From Lamellibrachia columna (taxonomy: Eukaryota > Annelida > Polychaeta > Sabellida > Siboglinidae), in the NCBI GenBank assembly GCA_963662155.1, contig OY759261.1, positions 40,918,996 through 40,982,995 of the forward strand: a stretch of DNA of 64,000 nt, written 5' to 3'. This document shows, in pieces, positions 11,825 to 24,035 of this stretch (position 1 is its first letter; the number at the start of each line of letters is the position of its first letter). The position numbers and the translations under genes are program-made. The notes beneath the pieces were generated by a model. It was not told the DNA's origin, did no database searches, and saw only the letters and a list, made by a program, of their open reading frames with translations.

Positions 11825-12014
11825 CTCGATTACATCAACTGAGCAGGAATCTCGACATGTAGATGATCACGTTCGTCCGCCTAGTTACTCAATGATGACG
11901 GTTATCGGTAAAGCGGAAAGCTATCACCGGACATTACCAGATTGTGTGCCGACCGTTCCCCAGGAGGCGCCACCGTCATACGCCTATGTTTGCGAAAGCG
12001 AAGGGTGGGTTTGA
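11825..12014 (+). CDS. PPxY tail exon (terminal), copy 1
   Basis: This terminal exon follows a strong acceptor (tcttttgttttcag), starts in phase 2 and ends at a TGA, encoding about 63 residues of cytoplasmic tail. Two PPxY motifs are visible (RPPSYS and APPSYA); PPxY motifs bind WW domains such as those of NEDD4-family ubiquitin ligases. The acidic end is ESEGWV. It pairs in phase with the transmembrane exon at 6347 across a 5.3-kb intron. The paralogue at 29046 is one proline longer in the second motif. Partner binding is inferred from family knowledge. Confidence 0.75.
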
Positions 12015-12259
12015 ACCATGCCTTGGTCAACCAACAATGAACGTCACTCCCAACAAACGGGCGGATCCAGATCCAGAAAAAGGGTTCCCAGTTTCCCCAA
12101 GAGACACTAGGCGACTGGACTTCTAACTATCCACCTGTCTACATGATGCGCACGCACACATGAACGCACGCATGCAAGTACGGAGTAAATTGTGAAATGT
12201 AATATTTTCCATTGGGGTGAAATTACTGCCGATTTTTATCAGCCATAAGCATTCTGTCT

Positions 12260-13606
12260 GACGATGTCACCATCGGATTAAGTGTTATCATATTTGATTT
12301 GCATGAGGCCCGTGTGTCTGATATAGGAGGTACATTACATGCTATGCATAATGTAGCGAATTCCCAGTTTAGGGTGCATAATTTGTTTTTGCGATAGTCG
12401 CTAGATGGCGACACTGCTATGTTTACATAATAGATCGCGCCTTTGTCGCATAACTTGTTTGAGACATATTATATTGTACGTGTTTGTATGCTATGCACTA
12501 ACCACTGTGGGGTGCCACCTTTTAATCTTACGGTTGTTTAATTAACATAATGTCCTACTTCATGCTGTACATTTTAGTACCAATTTATTTAATCGAACGA
12601 CATTGTTGGTTGCGCGATAGGCAAGCCCTGTTTGATATTATGTACAAACAAGGAAAGTAAGACCATCGTGGAAAGGGGCTGTACAAACAAGGAAAGTAAG
12701 ACCATCGTGGAAAAGGGCTGTACAAATAAGGAAAGTAAGACCATCGTGGAAATGATAGGCAAGCCCTGTTTGATATTATGCGCCGTATAATGCTGATATA
12801 TGCCTGGTGCAGGGATCAGTGAGCAATGCTTGTTCTGAAAGATCTATTCCACCCATGACTGAGGTTAGTGAAACGTTGCATTTCATAATGATTGTGTATT
12901 TGTGTCTTCAAGACTTTCATGTAGTGCAAGTTACATTCTTAGTGTTGTGTTTCATACTAGTGTGTAGATAAATAACTGTGTTGTATCTGCGTGAGCGATA
13001 TAATCTCTGCCGGTTCGTCTTGCTTCTATTGTATAGAATTTGTCATGATTCTCAAAACACTTTAAGCAACTCTTTTAAAGTGTTATCGTGTTTGATTTGT
13101 ATGATGCCCGTCTGGCTGAGTGAGGAGTATATTCTATGCAGTGCATAACGTAGCGAACTTCCTGTTTTGGGTCAGACGTTGTTTTCGCGATAGTCGCTAG
13201 ATGGCGACAATGCTAGGCAGCTTTTTATTTACAGTTTCCCAACTAACTTGTTTGTACCTTTAACTGAGTTATCTGTGGCCTAGTGTTTCACACCAGATTA
13301 TATTTTCTAAGCCACAGTCCAGTTAATGCTGCATTTAGATAATGATAGTGTATGCTGTTTTGTGCTTATCGTATATGTGTTGTTTGACATTCTGGTAATA
13401 TGTATGCAGGTATATCAGCACCAGCGGACCATGCAGGGCCGTCCTATTTAGTACCGGTTGTTATTGTTGTGATGGTTGTTGTTTACTACCAATTGTTGTT
13501 TTTCGTTGTTTTTAATGTGATTCGTTATTGTGATAAACACTGGTTTTGAAACTTTTATTAATTGTTTTTAATCTTGAACTTCGTGCGTTGTCCTTGACAT
13601 ATAATA

Positions 13607-13643
<37 letters not shown>

Positions 13644-14600
13644 TTATTTTTTTGTTTTTTTCTATTTTTTTTTAAATTAATTTTCATATACAGCAATACA
13701 TTATTATAGTGGCCTATGTTAAGAACTCCTAAGTCAGGAAGGCTTACACATATAAAGAATACAATTAAGAGGATGATGCCGTATGGTCCCCGCACATGCG
13801 TTCACTCAGCAGTATCACTGTACAGAGCGTGGTGAAACTTTTTACAGACGACGGAAAAACGCTGACCACAGTTATTTTCCCACTGCGGCCATGTTAACGT
13901 TTTGCATGACTGTAAGAACATGAGACCATCAACTGAATATAAAACTTCATGACATCGACTGCCAATATGTTACCAACAGTTTCGTGAAAATCACTTAGGC
14001 AAACGCTCTTACCCTATAAAAATATAAGATTTCGCAAAATCTTAATATGTTTACGGTGTTTAGAGAATGTCACCACCAAAGTGCATATGCGCTTTTAAAT
14101 ACGCTTCATTCTGCAACATGTCATAGCCAAAAGATCCGATATTTAAAAGTTCCATCTCTCCTGGCTGAACACTGCCATCTCGTGTGCCAATAAAATCATT
14201 GACGTCGGCTAATTTACCTACGACAGTCTCAAGTTGATATGATAGACATGTTCTCCTATGAGGAAAAAGGGCAGATGGGCGTCAGATCGCGAAGCGAAAC
14301 ATCCGACTAAAATACAGGGAGGTGCCCGGGTACCTGATGGATACCATCTGGTTCACAAGATGTTTCCCGAGTCCCCTGTTTCCTGAGCCCCCTACGCAAC
14401 ATTTGGGGACGTTTTTTGGAACGTTATGAATTTTTTTAAGATGAATGTAATGTGTGAAAAATAAAAGCATAATAAAAATAATAGATAATTAGTAAATAAA
14501 GAATCGCTGTTGATTGTATTAGTACTTGGCATTAAACATGAAAATAAATGTTCCGAGAATGTTCTCCAAACGTCTGCGGATAACAAAGTTATGTCACCGT
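12260..14600. repeat. Duplicated 3' flank of copy 1 (partner about 29480-31900)
   Basis: This flank is co-linear, with small rearrangements, with the sequence after the second tail exon. It contains two copies of a ~170-bp module (12270-12420, 13040-13215) that recurs at 29490-29665 and 30310-30485, each ending in cgcgatagtcgctagatggc-like sequence. A TA/T-rich run lies at about 13610-13680. One unit of a 29-bp repeat (13801-13829) corresponds to the 19-unit array at 31020. It probably includes the 3' UTR. Confidence 0.75.
12617..12781. repeat. 39-bp repeat x3 flanked by a 26-27-bp direct duplication
   Basis: Units of tgtacaaacaaggaaagtaa plus 19 nt start at 12641, 12680 and 12719. The stretch gataggcaagccctgtttga continues for a further 6-7 nt and occurs on both sides (12617 and 12755). 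The paralogous site near 29855-29885 has one diverged copy of the flank and no 39-bp units. Confidence 0.8.
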
Positions 14601-16420
14601 GTTTGCAGGAAGTTCCGTGACAGTGAAATCAGTGACTATATACAATTTTTAGTAAAGCAACACTATAATCTACCAATATTTTTGTAGTTTTGCCTAAAGA
14701 AACAATTAAAGATAATTTGTCGATACACCAATAAGAAAGGTGTCTATTTCACTATATTTTTGATAGCTAATTAATGTTATTAACGTATATATTCGCTTTT
14801 GCTATACTACAAAATGTAGCATAATATATTAAATACATTCTACCAATAAAATAGTTCACCGGCAATAATTATTATTCTGGATAACATTAATGTTAAACAT
14901 ATTTGACCGGCCGACTCACAACACAAATTTAACAGGCACTGTCAATATGGTGTTACAAAAGAATCCTCTTATCCATATACGATAAGATAGAATACCTACA
15001 GCGGCGTATCTCGGATCTCTCAAAGGGGAAGGCCAACCTTAGTCACACATTAGTTTACCGTGCTACCGTGTACCATGCTCGTGATCGATACTCCTGTCTG
15101 CCTTTTCCAAGCAAACTATTCACTTTTCCTATCAACATGTGCCTTTGGGAATGGTTATTTCTTCTGTAAGCCACTTCGTAGTTAGGGTTAGCTAGGGAAG
15201 GGGTTAGCTAGGGATGGGGTTAGCTACGGTTAGGCTTGCATACCTTCAACTCCATGTGTCCGTTCAATTATAAAGAACTGCACACAACATGACGGCAATA
15301 ATTATTGAGACTTGGTGAATAGACATTATCGAAAAGTAACTTTGATTTCCCATGCATAAATGTGCTTATTTATGCTTTTAGCTTACCATACACGCTTTCG
15401 GGCAGTTTTAGCAGACGCAAATAAAAAAAATATGTTTCTTGACAACTAAATATCTTATTAAGCCTCAAATAGCTTAACATGTCAGCTGATGCCCATCAAA
15501 CGTTATAGCACAACATTAAAATGTACTTTTTTTTTAATATATAATAGATCAGTTACAGGATACATCCTAAATGAGACGGTTACAAGTTTAAACAATAGCG
15601 GCGCTTAAGAAGTAATGCTCTTGTTGACTAGATGGAATTAATACAATTTATACAATAATATAATATTAACCAGCCTGACGTAGACAATGTTCTAAGTCAA
15701 ACGCACGCAACATGAGGCAAGTTAGCAGCCGTTTTGATTTATTCGCGTGATTCTATGCTGGGGCATGTAACTGAGCCCATACACTGTCACTACACGACTG
15801 TGGCCCCATCTGAGTCGGCAATTAATAACTTCATATTTAACAATTCTTCCTTTTGTGCAGCTTGTCCACACTACACACTCATTGTTTGGTGACATACACA
15901 CGTTTTTATCAGTACATTTAAAAAAAATACTCCTCCATGTCTGTTAAATGGCTACCGCTTTTCCAATGCCAGGGTGCCTGTTTGGGTTCAGCCTACTGTT
16001 ACCTTTCCCATTGGTGACCATGTTAACGTATTGCACGGTTATAAGAAAATGGGACTATCAAAAATCCTGAAACTTCTTTCCTGCAGTTGTCATCATCTTA
16101 TTGATATGTTGATCGAGTGTTGTCGAAATCGCATAATTTTAACTCTTTTAAAATGGCTGAACGTGCCATACCCGTCAGTGTTTACAAATTTCTGCATAAA
16201 TTACACGTGCCTTGTGGCGAAACAAATTCCCAAAAATCCTTCCGCCTATTTAAATCATCTAAATGTCCACGTTTACACTGCTAACATGTTCTACCAGCAA
16301 GCTCGCCAATATGTGTGCTCAAATGCAGTTATGTCAAATTATATGATTGTTTTTTTAAATTACACATATCTAAAATTACTGTGCCCTACATTCGTCTGTA
16401 ACACACCAGGAAGTCTAATT
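14600..16420. other. AT-rich non-coding stretch
   Basis: No gene was recognised. A small triple repeat (ggttagctaggga) lies at 15185-15235. The segment 15975-16080 resembles 13888-13950 and, inverted, 24995-25070, so it is a dispersed repeat. The open frame across it has no domain. Confidence 0.4.
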
Positions 16421-18650
16421 GAGGCATGATTCCTTTGTATGTAAGTACAACCAGTTTGTTTTTAATCGACTGCGTGCAAAGGGCAGCAAGGGAAGTTCTT
16501 GTAACAGAGGTCTGTCACTGTTGCTACGTGGACGACGCGAAATCAATCTGGGTGTAGAAAACGGCTGATTTGATTGATGTGGCGGAGGTAGAATGAGCAC
16601 GCGCTGATGACTTGTGACACTTGCGTTTTCATATCTAAGTGCCTTTTAATGAAGACACCGAAGTTTCGAACACATCGCGAAGCTGTGATTGTAGAAACAC
16701 CAACTCGAATCACACTGCCGTCATCGATTGCAGTTGCATACCTGGGTGCAATTGGAAAATGCTCTCTCTTGCCGTCATTCATATACATATAATTCCATGC
16801 CATCAATTTGTTATGTTATCCAAACAATGCTCCATTTGCTACACGACAACCACTAAAGCGGATGGATTCAGGTCGAAATGTGAGTAGATCTATACGTCGT
16901 CAGCATAGTGGTGGAAGAATAGTCCATGGGCCCGAATAATGTCGCCAATAGGTTGGACGTACAGTGAAACGAGCAGTGGTCCAAGGAGCCTTGCGGGACA
17001 TCCGCCGGCAGAGCAGTTGTACAACAACAAAGCCGTAGCTCAAACGTAATCGCCTAATCAAGATGTCATGGTTGATTGTGTCGAAGACCGCACTAAAATC
17101 AACGAGAACCAAGGTTGTTTCTTGTTTATTGTCCAAGGCTGTTTTGATGGCACTTGTAATGTACAGTAAGGCGGTTTCAGTCGAATGTTTTTTCGATACG
17201 CCGAAAGAAAGAACTCAGCCATTTGCTAATCAGAAACGTGCGTCATTGTCCTAAGCGCGACTACTTTCTCAACCTTGGATAATTGTATGAGGTTATTCAC
17301 TGGTCTATAGTTGCTCAGGATGTCTTTGTCAAGTGATGGCGTCTTCAGCGATGGACGGAAAATTGCATGCTTAAGCGGCCTTGGCATGACTGCCTCATCC
17401 AGAGAGGCATTTGTAAGCAGTGTGATGACTGACACAATACGGATGATATTGTCCCTCAGCTGATTAACTGGCAGAGGACCCAATACGCACGTTTTGTCAG
17501 TAGTGCCACAAATCGCTGTGATCTCTGCGTTTGTATTTTGATCAAACACATGGATACAATCGGTGAAACAACGTTTTTCATCAGTTGACCTATCGATGTT
17601 GTTGAAGACCCGACAGGAGTTTGTCGATTTGTTCACATAAGAAATGTGAAAATAGTTCACATCATTGGGCCGTCGATTGCAATTCGGGATGTTGCTGTAT
17701 GCGCTGGCCATCAAGGGAACTCAATAGTCAGTGAGAAAGATGTTGTACATCGCCACCAATTCCTCTGCTTGTCGAGTATTTGCGCCCGCAGACAATGTCA
17801 TGGCAGCACACGCAGATTTGATATCGTTTCGGAGCGCACCAGTTTTAATGTTCCCGAAGTTCCGCTTTGCAATCATCGCAGTTTTGACTGCAGGCTTCAG
17901 TGCGCTAAGTGTGAGTTCAATGCGATGGTGGTCTGAGAGAGAGTTAGGATGAACAGAAACGGAAGTAATGAAGTTGTTGTCAGTATGACTGACCATTATA
18001 TTCAATATGTGTCCAGTTCGATGCGTCGGCGAATGTACGTGTAGGGTTAGATTGAACGATTCAAGTAAAGTGCGAAGTGGTTCTGATTTGATATCATCGC
18101 CAAAATGAACGTTGAAATCACCAACAATTACGGTAGTAATGAAAGAGATGGATGACTCGATGAATAGTTGCTCAAGTTAAACGTAAAAGTTCGATGTTGT
18201 TCCAGATGTCTTGCTTGATGAAGGCGGATGATAAGCGACCCAGACGTTGTGTGTCAACAAATACGGGTAGATGAATTGTGCAATGGTTGTGAACGGCAGC
18301 TTTGGAAGGATCTTAGTCTAGAATGCGTGCGGTGTACGATGGCAACTCCGCCGCCACGAACAGAGGCACGTGCTACGTGTTGGAAGGTGTAGCCAGGAGG
18401 CGTCGATTCCGCAACGACCGCTTAGTCTCCGGTCTTCTTGAGCCACGTCTCGGTGACAACCTACACATCCCATTCGTGATCTATGATGTCCTCGCTTATT
18501 TTGAGTATCTTATTTCTGACAGATCTTGCACTGATACATGCAGTGTTGGGGGAACGCTTATCCTAATCGTTGGCAACGGTTTGTAGTCCCCTTTGGGTTT
18601 GGAAATTTGTCGGTTTCAGTCTTAAAATGTTCATGTTGTTGACGCCGCGT
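16420..18650 (-). mobile_element. L2/CR1-like LINE, endonuclease plus RT, decayed
   Basis: Read on the minus strand from 18650 down: 'ETWL' with 'GGGVAIV' (about 18430-18330), 'NVWVAYHPP' (about 18250), a 'VGDFNVHFGDD' segment (about 18100-18130), endonuclease-end 'LSDHHRIELTLS' (about 17930), RT start with 'AVMPRPLKHAIFRP' and 'LSNYRPVNNL' (about 17400-17290), motif A 'VDFSAVFDTINHDIL' (about 17100-17060), then C-terminal fragments to 16420. This is an APE endonuclease followed by RT, as in L2/CR1-type elements. Numerous frameshifts and an internal deletion around the catalytic RT core make it non-functional. Confidence 0.8.
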
Positions 18651-18769
18651 TGGTGGTAAGTGGGTACAAAGTCGGGTCGACGACCAATCATTGGTTACCG
18701 CATTCTTTTTGTGCCTACTCCATGTAATCACCCATTAAAATTTGGCACCCTGGAAAAGAGTCCCCTCAA

Positions 18770-19926
18770 GCACAGATTGGTGCGGACGAGTAGTTTCCAC
18801 ATGAACAACTAATGAAAATAATAAACTTGACACCAGTCTCGAGGGGGTTGAGAAACTGCCAGGTCTTATGTCTTGACTGCAAGTGGGTTGGCCAATCATA
18901 TATTATGTAGCTGTGTGGCTTAACAGCATGAAGGAAGCTATTCATGGACTTCAACCTCTTTATTGTTGGATGGCGAGGGTCACTTCCCTGATTGATTCTC
19001 TGTTTGTGAGAAGGATGCCCTTCTGATCGATGGTAGAGCAATACCACATAGCAGATAAAGGTCGTCCACTCGCGTATCTTTCAGGCAGCCAGTAACAGCT
19101 CTACAGGCCATGTTGAAGAATAGGTCCATCTTCTTGGCATATATAGGGTGGACCCATATAGGACAGGCACATTCAGCTGCAGAGTAGCGCCAGGCAATGA
19201 CAATGCTTCGTATGGTCCACGGGTCTGTTCCTCATTTGGAGTTGGACAGCTTCCTCAGGATGCTATTCCATGGCTCCTACCTTTGCCTTTGTTTTGATGA
19301 CATGACATGACATGTTTGTAGCTGAGAGTGCGGTGCGGTCCAGTTTGCATCCCTGTTCTTAATATGGAAAGCACCGATTTGGGTCTTCTTTGGATTTGTC
19401 CGCAGATGGTTGACGGCATAGTAATTGGTTAATCAGTGAGGGACTGCTCCACTTTTACTCAAGCAGTTGTTGAACATGTCTAGTAGCCACCAAAAAGAGC
19501 TGCTAGTTCCAAATGTTTGAGGTGTTCTCAGAGGGTGTCGTCATGTCCGGCAGCTTTGTTCTGTTTCATCACTTTGCTGCCAAGTAGGAAGTTTACTCGA
19601 GGTGAAAGGTGTTGTGAAGTTAGAGTCGTCCTGGTCATCTTCAGCAGGCTTTGGAAGTTTAACTATGTTGGGACGATGCCCTAGGTTTCCTCGACTGTTC
19701 ACGAGGAGCTGGTGAGTAACTTGATCTGCTGTGACCTCATATCGTGTTGTGTTATTGTGTAGTTATTTCCCAACATATTTATGGTCTTCCATGCGTTTCT
19801 GCTGCTGTGGATCATGTTTGTAAACTCAATCAGTGCTTGTCACTCACTGCGTCGCTCCGCTGATATGGCGTTCTTATGTCTCTCTCCAGTGTCCAAGTTG
19901 TCATCCGCAAAGGGATGTGTTTGGTA
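18770..19926 (-). mobile_element. LINE RT/C-terminal part, 3' half of a split element
   Basis: Minus-strand fragments give an RT flank 'QTHPFADDNLDTGE' (about 19920), 'FTNMIHSSRNAWKTIN' (about 19810), 'QNKAAG' (about 19560), then 'RTALSATNMSCHV' and 'YSAAECACPIWVHPIYAKK' (about 19180-19120), ending near 18770. The catalytic RT core is deleted. It continues the endonuclease piece at 20522-21360; the two are separated by the transmembrane-exon block. Confidence 0.75.
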
Positions 19927-20231
19927 GAATTCCAGTTGTTTGGGAAACTTAAGTAAGTGTAGTGTTTTACGGTGCTGCACGTTAATGTTAAATATACTAT
20001 GGCAATAAAGATTAAGACATTCAATACAACATTGTTAATTTATTGCAACTTTGAAAAATTGAGAATTGGGGCAATTTATTTATATGAAACCCCAAGTAAC
20101 TCCGTATCACTCAGCAAATACAAATCGCTGTACATTCCATTTAGTATGTGCGCCACGCCATTGCAATCCAGTGTTCATGTTGATATTCACTGTTCGTGAA
20201 AATGTACATTTAGTTGGTAGATAATATATGA

Positions 20232-20320
20232 ATCACGTTTCTTCTAACCACATCTATTGATTTACTTCACTCAACGTTGAGTGAGTAAATCAATAGTTGT
20301 GGTTGGAAGAAACTCGTAGT
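20232..20320. promoter_or_regulatory. Palindrome upstream of transmembrane exon, copy 2
   Basis: The arms pair almost perfectly around acgt at 20274-20277. It ends about 24 nt before the acceptor AG at 20344, as in copy 3. Confidence 0.8.
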
Positions 20321-20344
20321 TCATATTTACTATTTGTCTGTCAG

Positions 20345-20486
20345 ACGGAACAAAAAGAAGCGTCGGCATGAACGCTGTGTTCGTCGGTCTGCTTGCATTG
20401 TTCGGCTTCCTAGTCGTTGGTTACATTGTTGTGGGTCTCGTCCGATCGTTGAATGTACTTTCTCATCATTGTGCCGAAAGGTCGAG
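20345..20486 (+). CDS. Transmembrane exon, copy 2 (orphan)
   Basis: This 142-nt exon has the same phases (1 in, 2 out) as its paralogues. It encodes MNAVFVGLLALFGFLVVG, then a polar turn and HHCAERS. It is open across the exon, but a stop follows at once downstream and no tail exon was found between here and 29 kb. Its acceptor (tttgtctgtcag) is slightly weaker. It may be an orphan exon, a pseudo-exon, or an alternative exon spliced to the 29046 tail. It lies within the inserted block. Confidence 0.5.
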
Positions 20487-20521
20487 GTTGGTACCCTAGC
20501 TTAGCAAAACAATCCATTGAA

Positions 20522-21360
20522 TTTACTTTACTTGTGTATTTCCTTAGCATCATATGCCATTCCCGGGATGTAGTTCATCCTACAGCCACTCGGGATATTG
20601 ATCTTAGAGGACTTTTTCATCCTCTTCACAAATGCATCGTAGTTAGCTGTTGAAGCTGGTAGGTCTTTGATTGAAGTATCTCTACTGAACATTTATCCCA
20701 GTTTTTCTTTTTTTAAGTTGAAACGATGGCGGCAGCGAACTTCACGAAGGGAAACCATTGTATGGATTTGTATTCCAAATGGTCGGTGCTGGCAGTATGG
20801 GTCCAGGCTAATTTTCTCGCATTGGTTAGCAATGCGGTTTGAGGAAAACATCAGGTCCGGATAATACCCACGTTTCTATCGGCTGTAATTGAAGGAGCTC
20901 AGAAGCATTGCATCGTGGATGAGGGATAGCTGACTTGAATCTGACCAACTTTCAACTAATTCCCCATCATCGTCTGCCTCTGAATATCCCAAAAGTACAC
21001 CATAAAGCTGCATGTTGACGACTTCAGTGTTTTTGAGTTCTGACATGGAGGATTTATCAACATCAACTCCGCTGCGGACAAAACGAACACTGCCATACTG
21101 AGTATGTGGTCTCTCTATGACGAATGTCATTCTCGGTATCCTTGGGCGGATACTTGAGGTTCCGCGGTGCGTCTATTGAAGGCAGACAATATCACATTTA
21201 ATTTTTCTCGTACATGTATCTGCCAGAAGCTGCTGCATGGTTTCTTAAATGTATTCAACATTGGCTGAGATGATGCACAATGCCGGCCATGAGAAGGTCT
21301 CACGCATACGACAGTATTGCTCGCCGACATATTGGTCTTTGTTGGAGAGTGCAGTCATCT
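20522..21360 (-). mobile_element. LINE endonuclease part, 5' half of the split element
   Basis: Minus-strand reading gives an endonuclease core 'KCDIVCLQ*THRGT' (about 21195-21155, with a stop where the family's catalytic Glu is expected), 'QYGSVRFVRSGVDVDK' (about 21090), 'SQLSLIHDAMLLSSFN' (about 20930-20890), then 'DPYCQHRPFGIQI' (about 20810) and 'NIPSGCRMNYIPG' (about 20600-20560). It is decayed and continues at 19926. Confidence 0.75.
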
Positions 21361-22100
21361 TCAGAATAGGTGGGTGTTGCGTGATAGAAGGATTCGCAGA
21401 CAGAAGCCTGACAGGAGTCGCGACGTGAACACTCTATGACCCCCTCAAACATCAATAAATAAGAAAACATTACTCTGCTACAATAATTAATTGGTGTATT
21501 TAATGGTTAGATATGTAGTATTATGACGTAATTATTATATTTATTAAAGGGTAATTAAATATTTTTTGAGAAACCATCATGCCCGGAGTGTGAACTGTCG
21601 ATCTCACATTCCCTACACATGGGGTGAATGAAGCCAGTGACATTTACAGTAGACCGACAGGGGTATATCCTGAAAATGCCTGTAGTAGGATATAATTAGT
21701 ACATATAATATGAGTAGAGGGAATGGGTGTAGACCAACTGGGGTTCAACCCTTACATCAATACGGTCAATTTGATTCTGATCGGGCCAAACAACCTTTAT
21801 GAATGTCGGGACTGTTTGCACTGCTTAAATTTAGGGTTTGGCTATGGGTACGGCATTTTACCGTAACGTTTCAGTTTGTTCTTTTTACAGATGAGATGCG
21901 AGATTTTGACGGACATTTATTTGATCACTCTAATTTAACCCTCGATACACGTGTAACTGGTTTTTGCTTTGCATAACTGGAAAATAAAAAATGATAACGG
22001 GTAAACTGGAAATGTTCACAATCCTGATTAAGGGCCTGTTACTACCAGGTAATCATATTTTGTTCACATATTTCAATGTATAGATTGTACTAGAAAATAC
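21360..22100. other. AT-rich stretch, nothing recognised
   Basis: No ORF, repeat partner or structure was recognised. Confidence 0.3.
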
Positions 22101-23289
22101 TATTGCAATTAAGGCCACTACAATTAATCTAAGTAGAGATTGTGGAAACAAACCTACACAATTTGGCTGGGCAGGTCAGGTGGTTGGTCAACACTACAAC
22201 AAGCAAACTAATATAATATTATGTGAAAAGGGATTAAAATGTAAGATTTCTAGATCATGGAATACATCACCAGAAGTGCACCAGCATTTTATGTTGAAAT
22301 TTCTAATTTTATTTCCGAAAAAGGATTTAACGAATTTAAAATATCATGCAAGAACCATGTAGATGTTACATTAATTCTCTTACATTATGTTTTAATTATA
22401 TTACTTCATTGGCTAGCCTTTATAGATTTTCTCAGGAAAATTACTTTAGAGCTGGCCATTTTGATATTAGAAACAAATCAGTAATAGTGTTCAACATAGT
22501 TTAAACAAAATGTTGTTCAGTATAGTATGCTGGGTACGACAACTGACCATGTGGTATTAAAGGGAAAGGTGGATAACTCAATAATAATCATTACGTACTA
22601 ATGATGGTGTTATAATAATATAAGTTTTATCAATCATAATTCATATTGAAATTTATGCTTTTAATGTAGATCTTTTTCTATATGTAATGTAATTTGATGA
22701 CAGGAACATTCCCAATTTGCTGCATTGTTTGGTTGATACTGTTGATGCTACAACAATCAAAATCATCATTATACATAATTGTTTGAAAAAGTATTTAGTT
22801 TCTGAAACATGAAAATAATTGTTACATTTTAATTACTGTTCTTTTTTAAATGATTATTAGGACTGAAATTTGAATGTGTTTTAAACAGTAATATTAGTTT
22901 AATTAAACATATTTTGTTCATTTAATTCAACGTAGAGATAATACTAGAATATATATTGAAACTAAGAAATTGTAGTGAATTGTTTACATTTAATGTAATT
23001 TGGGGGCGCAAACTTACAAAAAACTTGGCAAATTTTTTGGCTGATTACGTTGATACTATAACAATCAAAATCAGCATTATACTTATATGAAAACATATTG
23101 AATTCGTGAAACATGAGAATAATTACATTTTAATTACAATTCTTTTTATATTAAAGTGAACATTCATAATATGAATGTCTTTTTAAACAGTAATACTAGT
23201 TTTTTATTAATCATATTATGTTCATGTATTTCAATTTATGTCAGAACAACTCAACAAGGAATAGCGTTATATTTATGTATTATACATAT

Positions 23290-23660
23290 AAAACATGGCA
23301 ATAAATGGGACAACCCGGCCAGATCTCTCTGGGGCCTGCAGATGTTCACGTGACTGGACATGGTCCTTGGTCTGCTATTCGGTCATGATCACGTGACTGC
23401 GGCCACGTGACCAGACTATCCTGGGTCTGTATCCAGATAAATGCCGACGAGCCTATCATTCACGCTCCTGGAGCAAGGGTTAGTAGGTGACTGAACGTTT
23501 TATCTGCTCGTGCTGCATGACAAAGTCGTCATGTGCACGTTCACAATCAGCTATGTACAGCGCCCTCTGATTGGTCAGCCTCCATATCGCAGAGTATTGT
23601 GAGCCTCTAATGTTGATTGGCCAGGTATGTTGGTCAGTTGTTGGTTATAAGCTATTCAGT
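23290..23660. repeat. E-box-containing dispersed repeat (module G), copy 1
   Basis: It contains 'ccggccagatctctctgggg', 'gatcacgtgactgcggccac' and 'gtgaccagactatcctgggt'. Other copies lie at 39960, 40985, 41690, 43020 and 44210, and inverted at 53557. CACGTG palindromes recur. Class unknown. Confidence 0.7.
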
Positions 23661-23692
23661 GATACAACAATGCTTCAAATTAATTATATAGA

Positions 23693-24035
23693 TTATATAT
23701 GGAAATTTACATTCCAACATTTAATGTAGTTAATTGTTTGCATTTATTGTAATTTGAGGACATACATTTATCCAATTTGGTGCATTATTTGGTGAATTAT
23801 GTTGATGCTACAACAAATCAAAATCTTCATTATACTTGCATGAAAAAAAATAGTCAACTCGTGAAATGTGCAACATGACATTTTTTCATGCAAGTATAAT
23901 GAAGATTGTCAACAAATTCACAAAATAATGCACCAAATTGGATAAATGTCTGTCTTCAAATTACATTAAATGCAAACAATTCACTACATTAAATGTTGGA
24001 ATGTTAATTTCCATATATTATCTAGTATAATGTTT
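23693..24035. repeat. Large inverted duplication, about 160-bp arms
   Basis: 23693-23853 and 23878-24035 are reverse complements with a ~25-nt spacer and one ~15-nt deletion. Each arm contains a decayed mini-exon unit. Confidence 0.85.

Larger units (their letters stand above)
19927..20521 (+). repeat. Gene segment (intron end, palindrome, TM exon) inserted in a LINE
   Basis: About 595 bp matches 27548-28140 and part of 5240-6530. On the flanks the minus-strand LINE frame stops at 'KEIHK*SK' (20522) and resumes at 'YQTHPF' (19926) without lost residues that I can identify. The segment is therefore an insertion in the LINE, not intervening ancestral sequence. No clear target duplication is visible beyond a possible TA. 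Confidence 0.75.

Noticed and set aside
15185..15235. Telomere-like ggttag repeats
   Set aside because: Only three irregular 14-bp units; not a telomeric array.
15974..16429. 151-codon open frame
   Set aside because: Its first part overlaps a dispersed repeat (also at 13888 and, inverted, near 25000), and no domain is visible.
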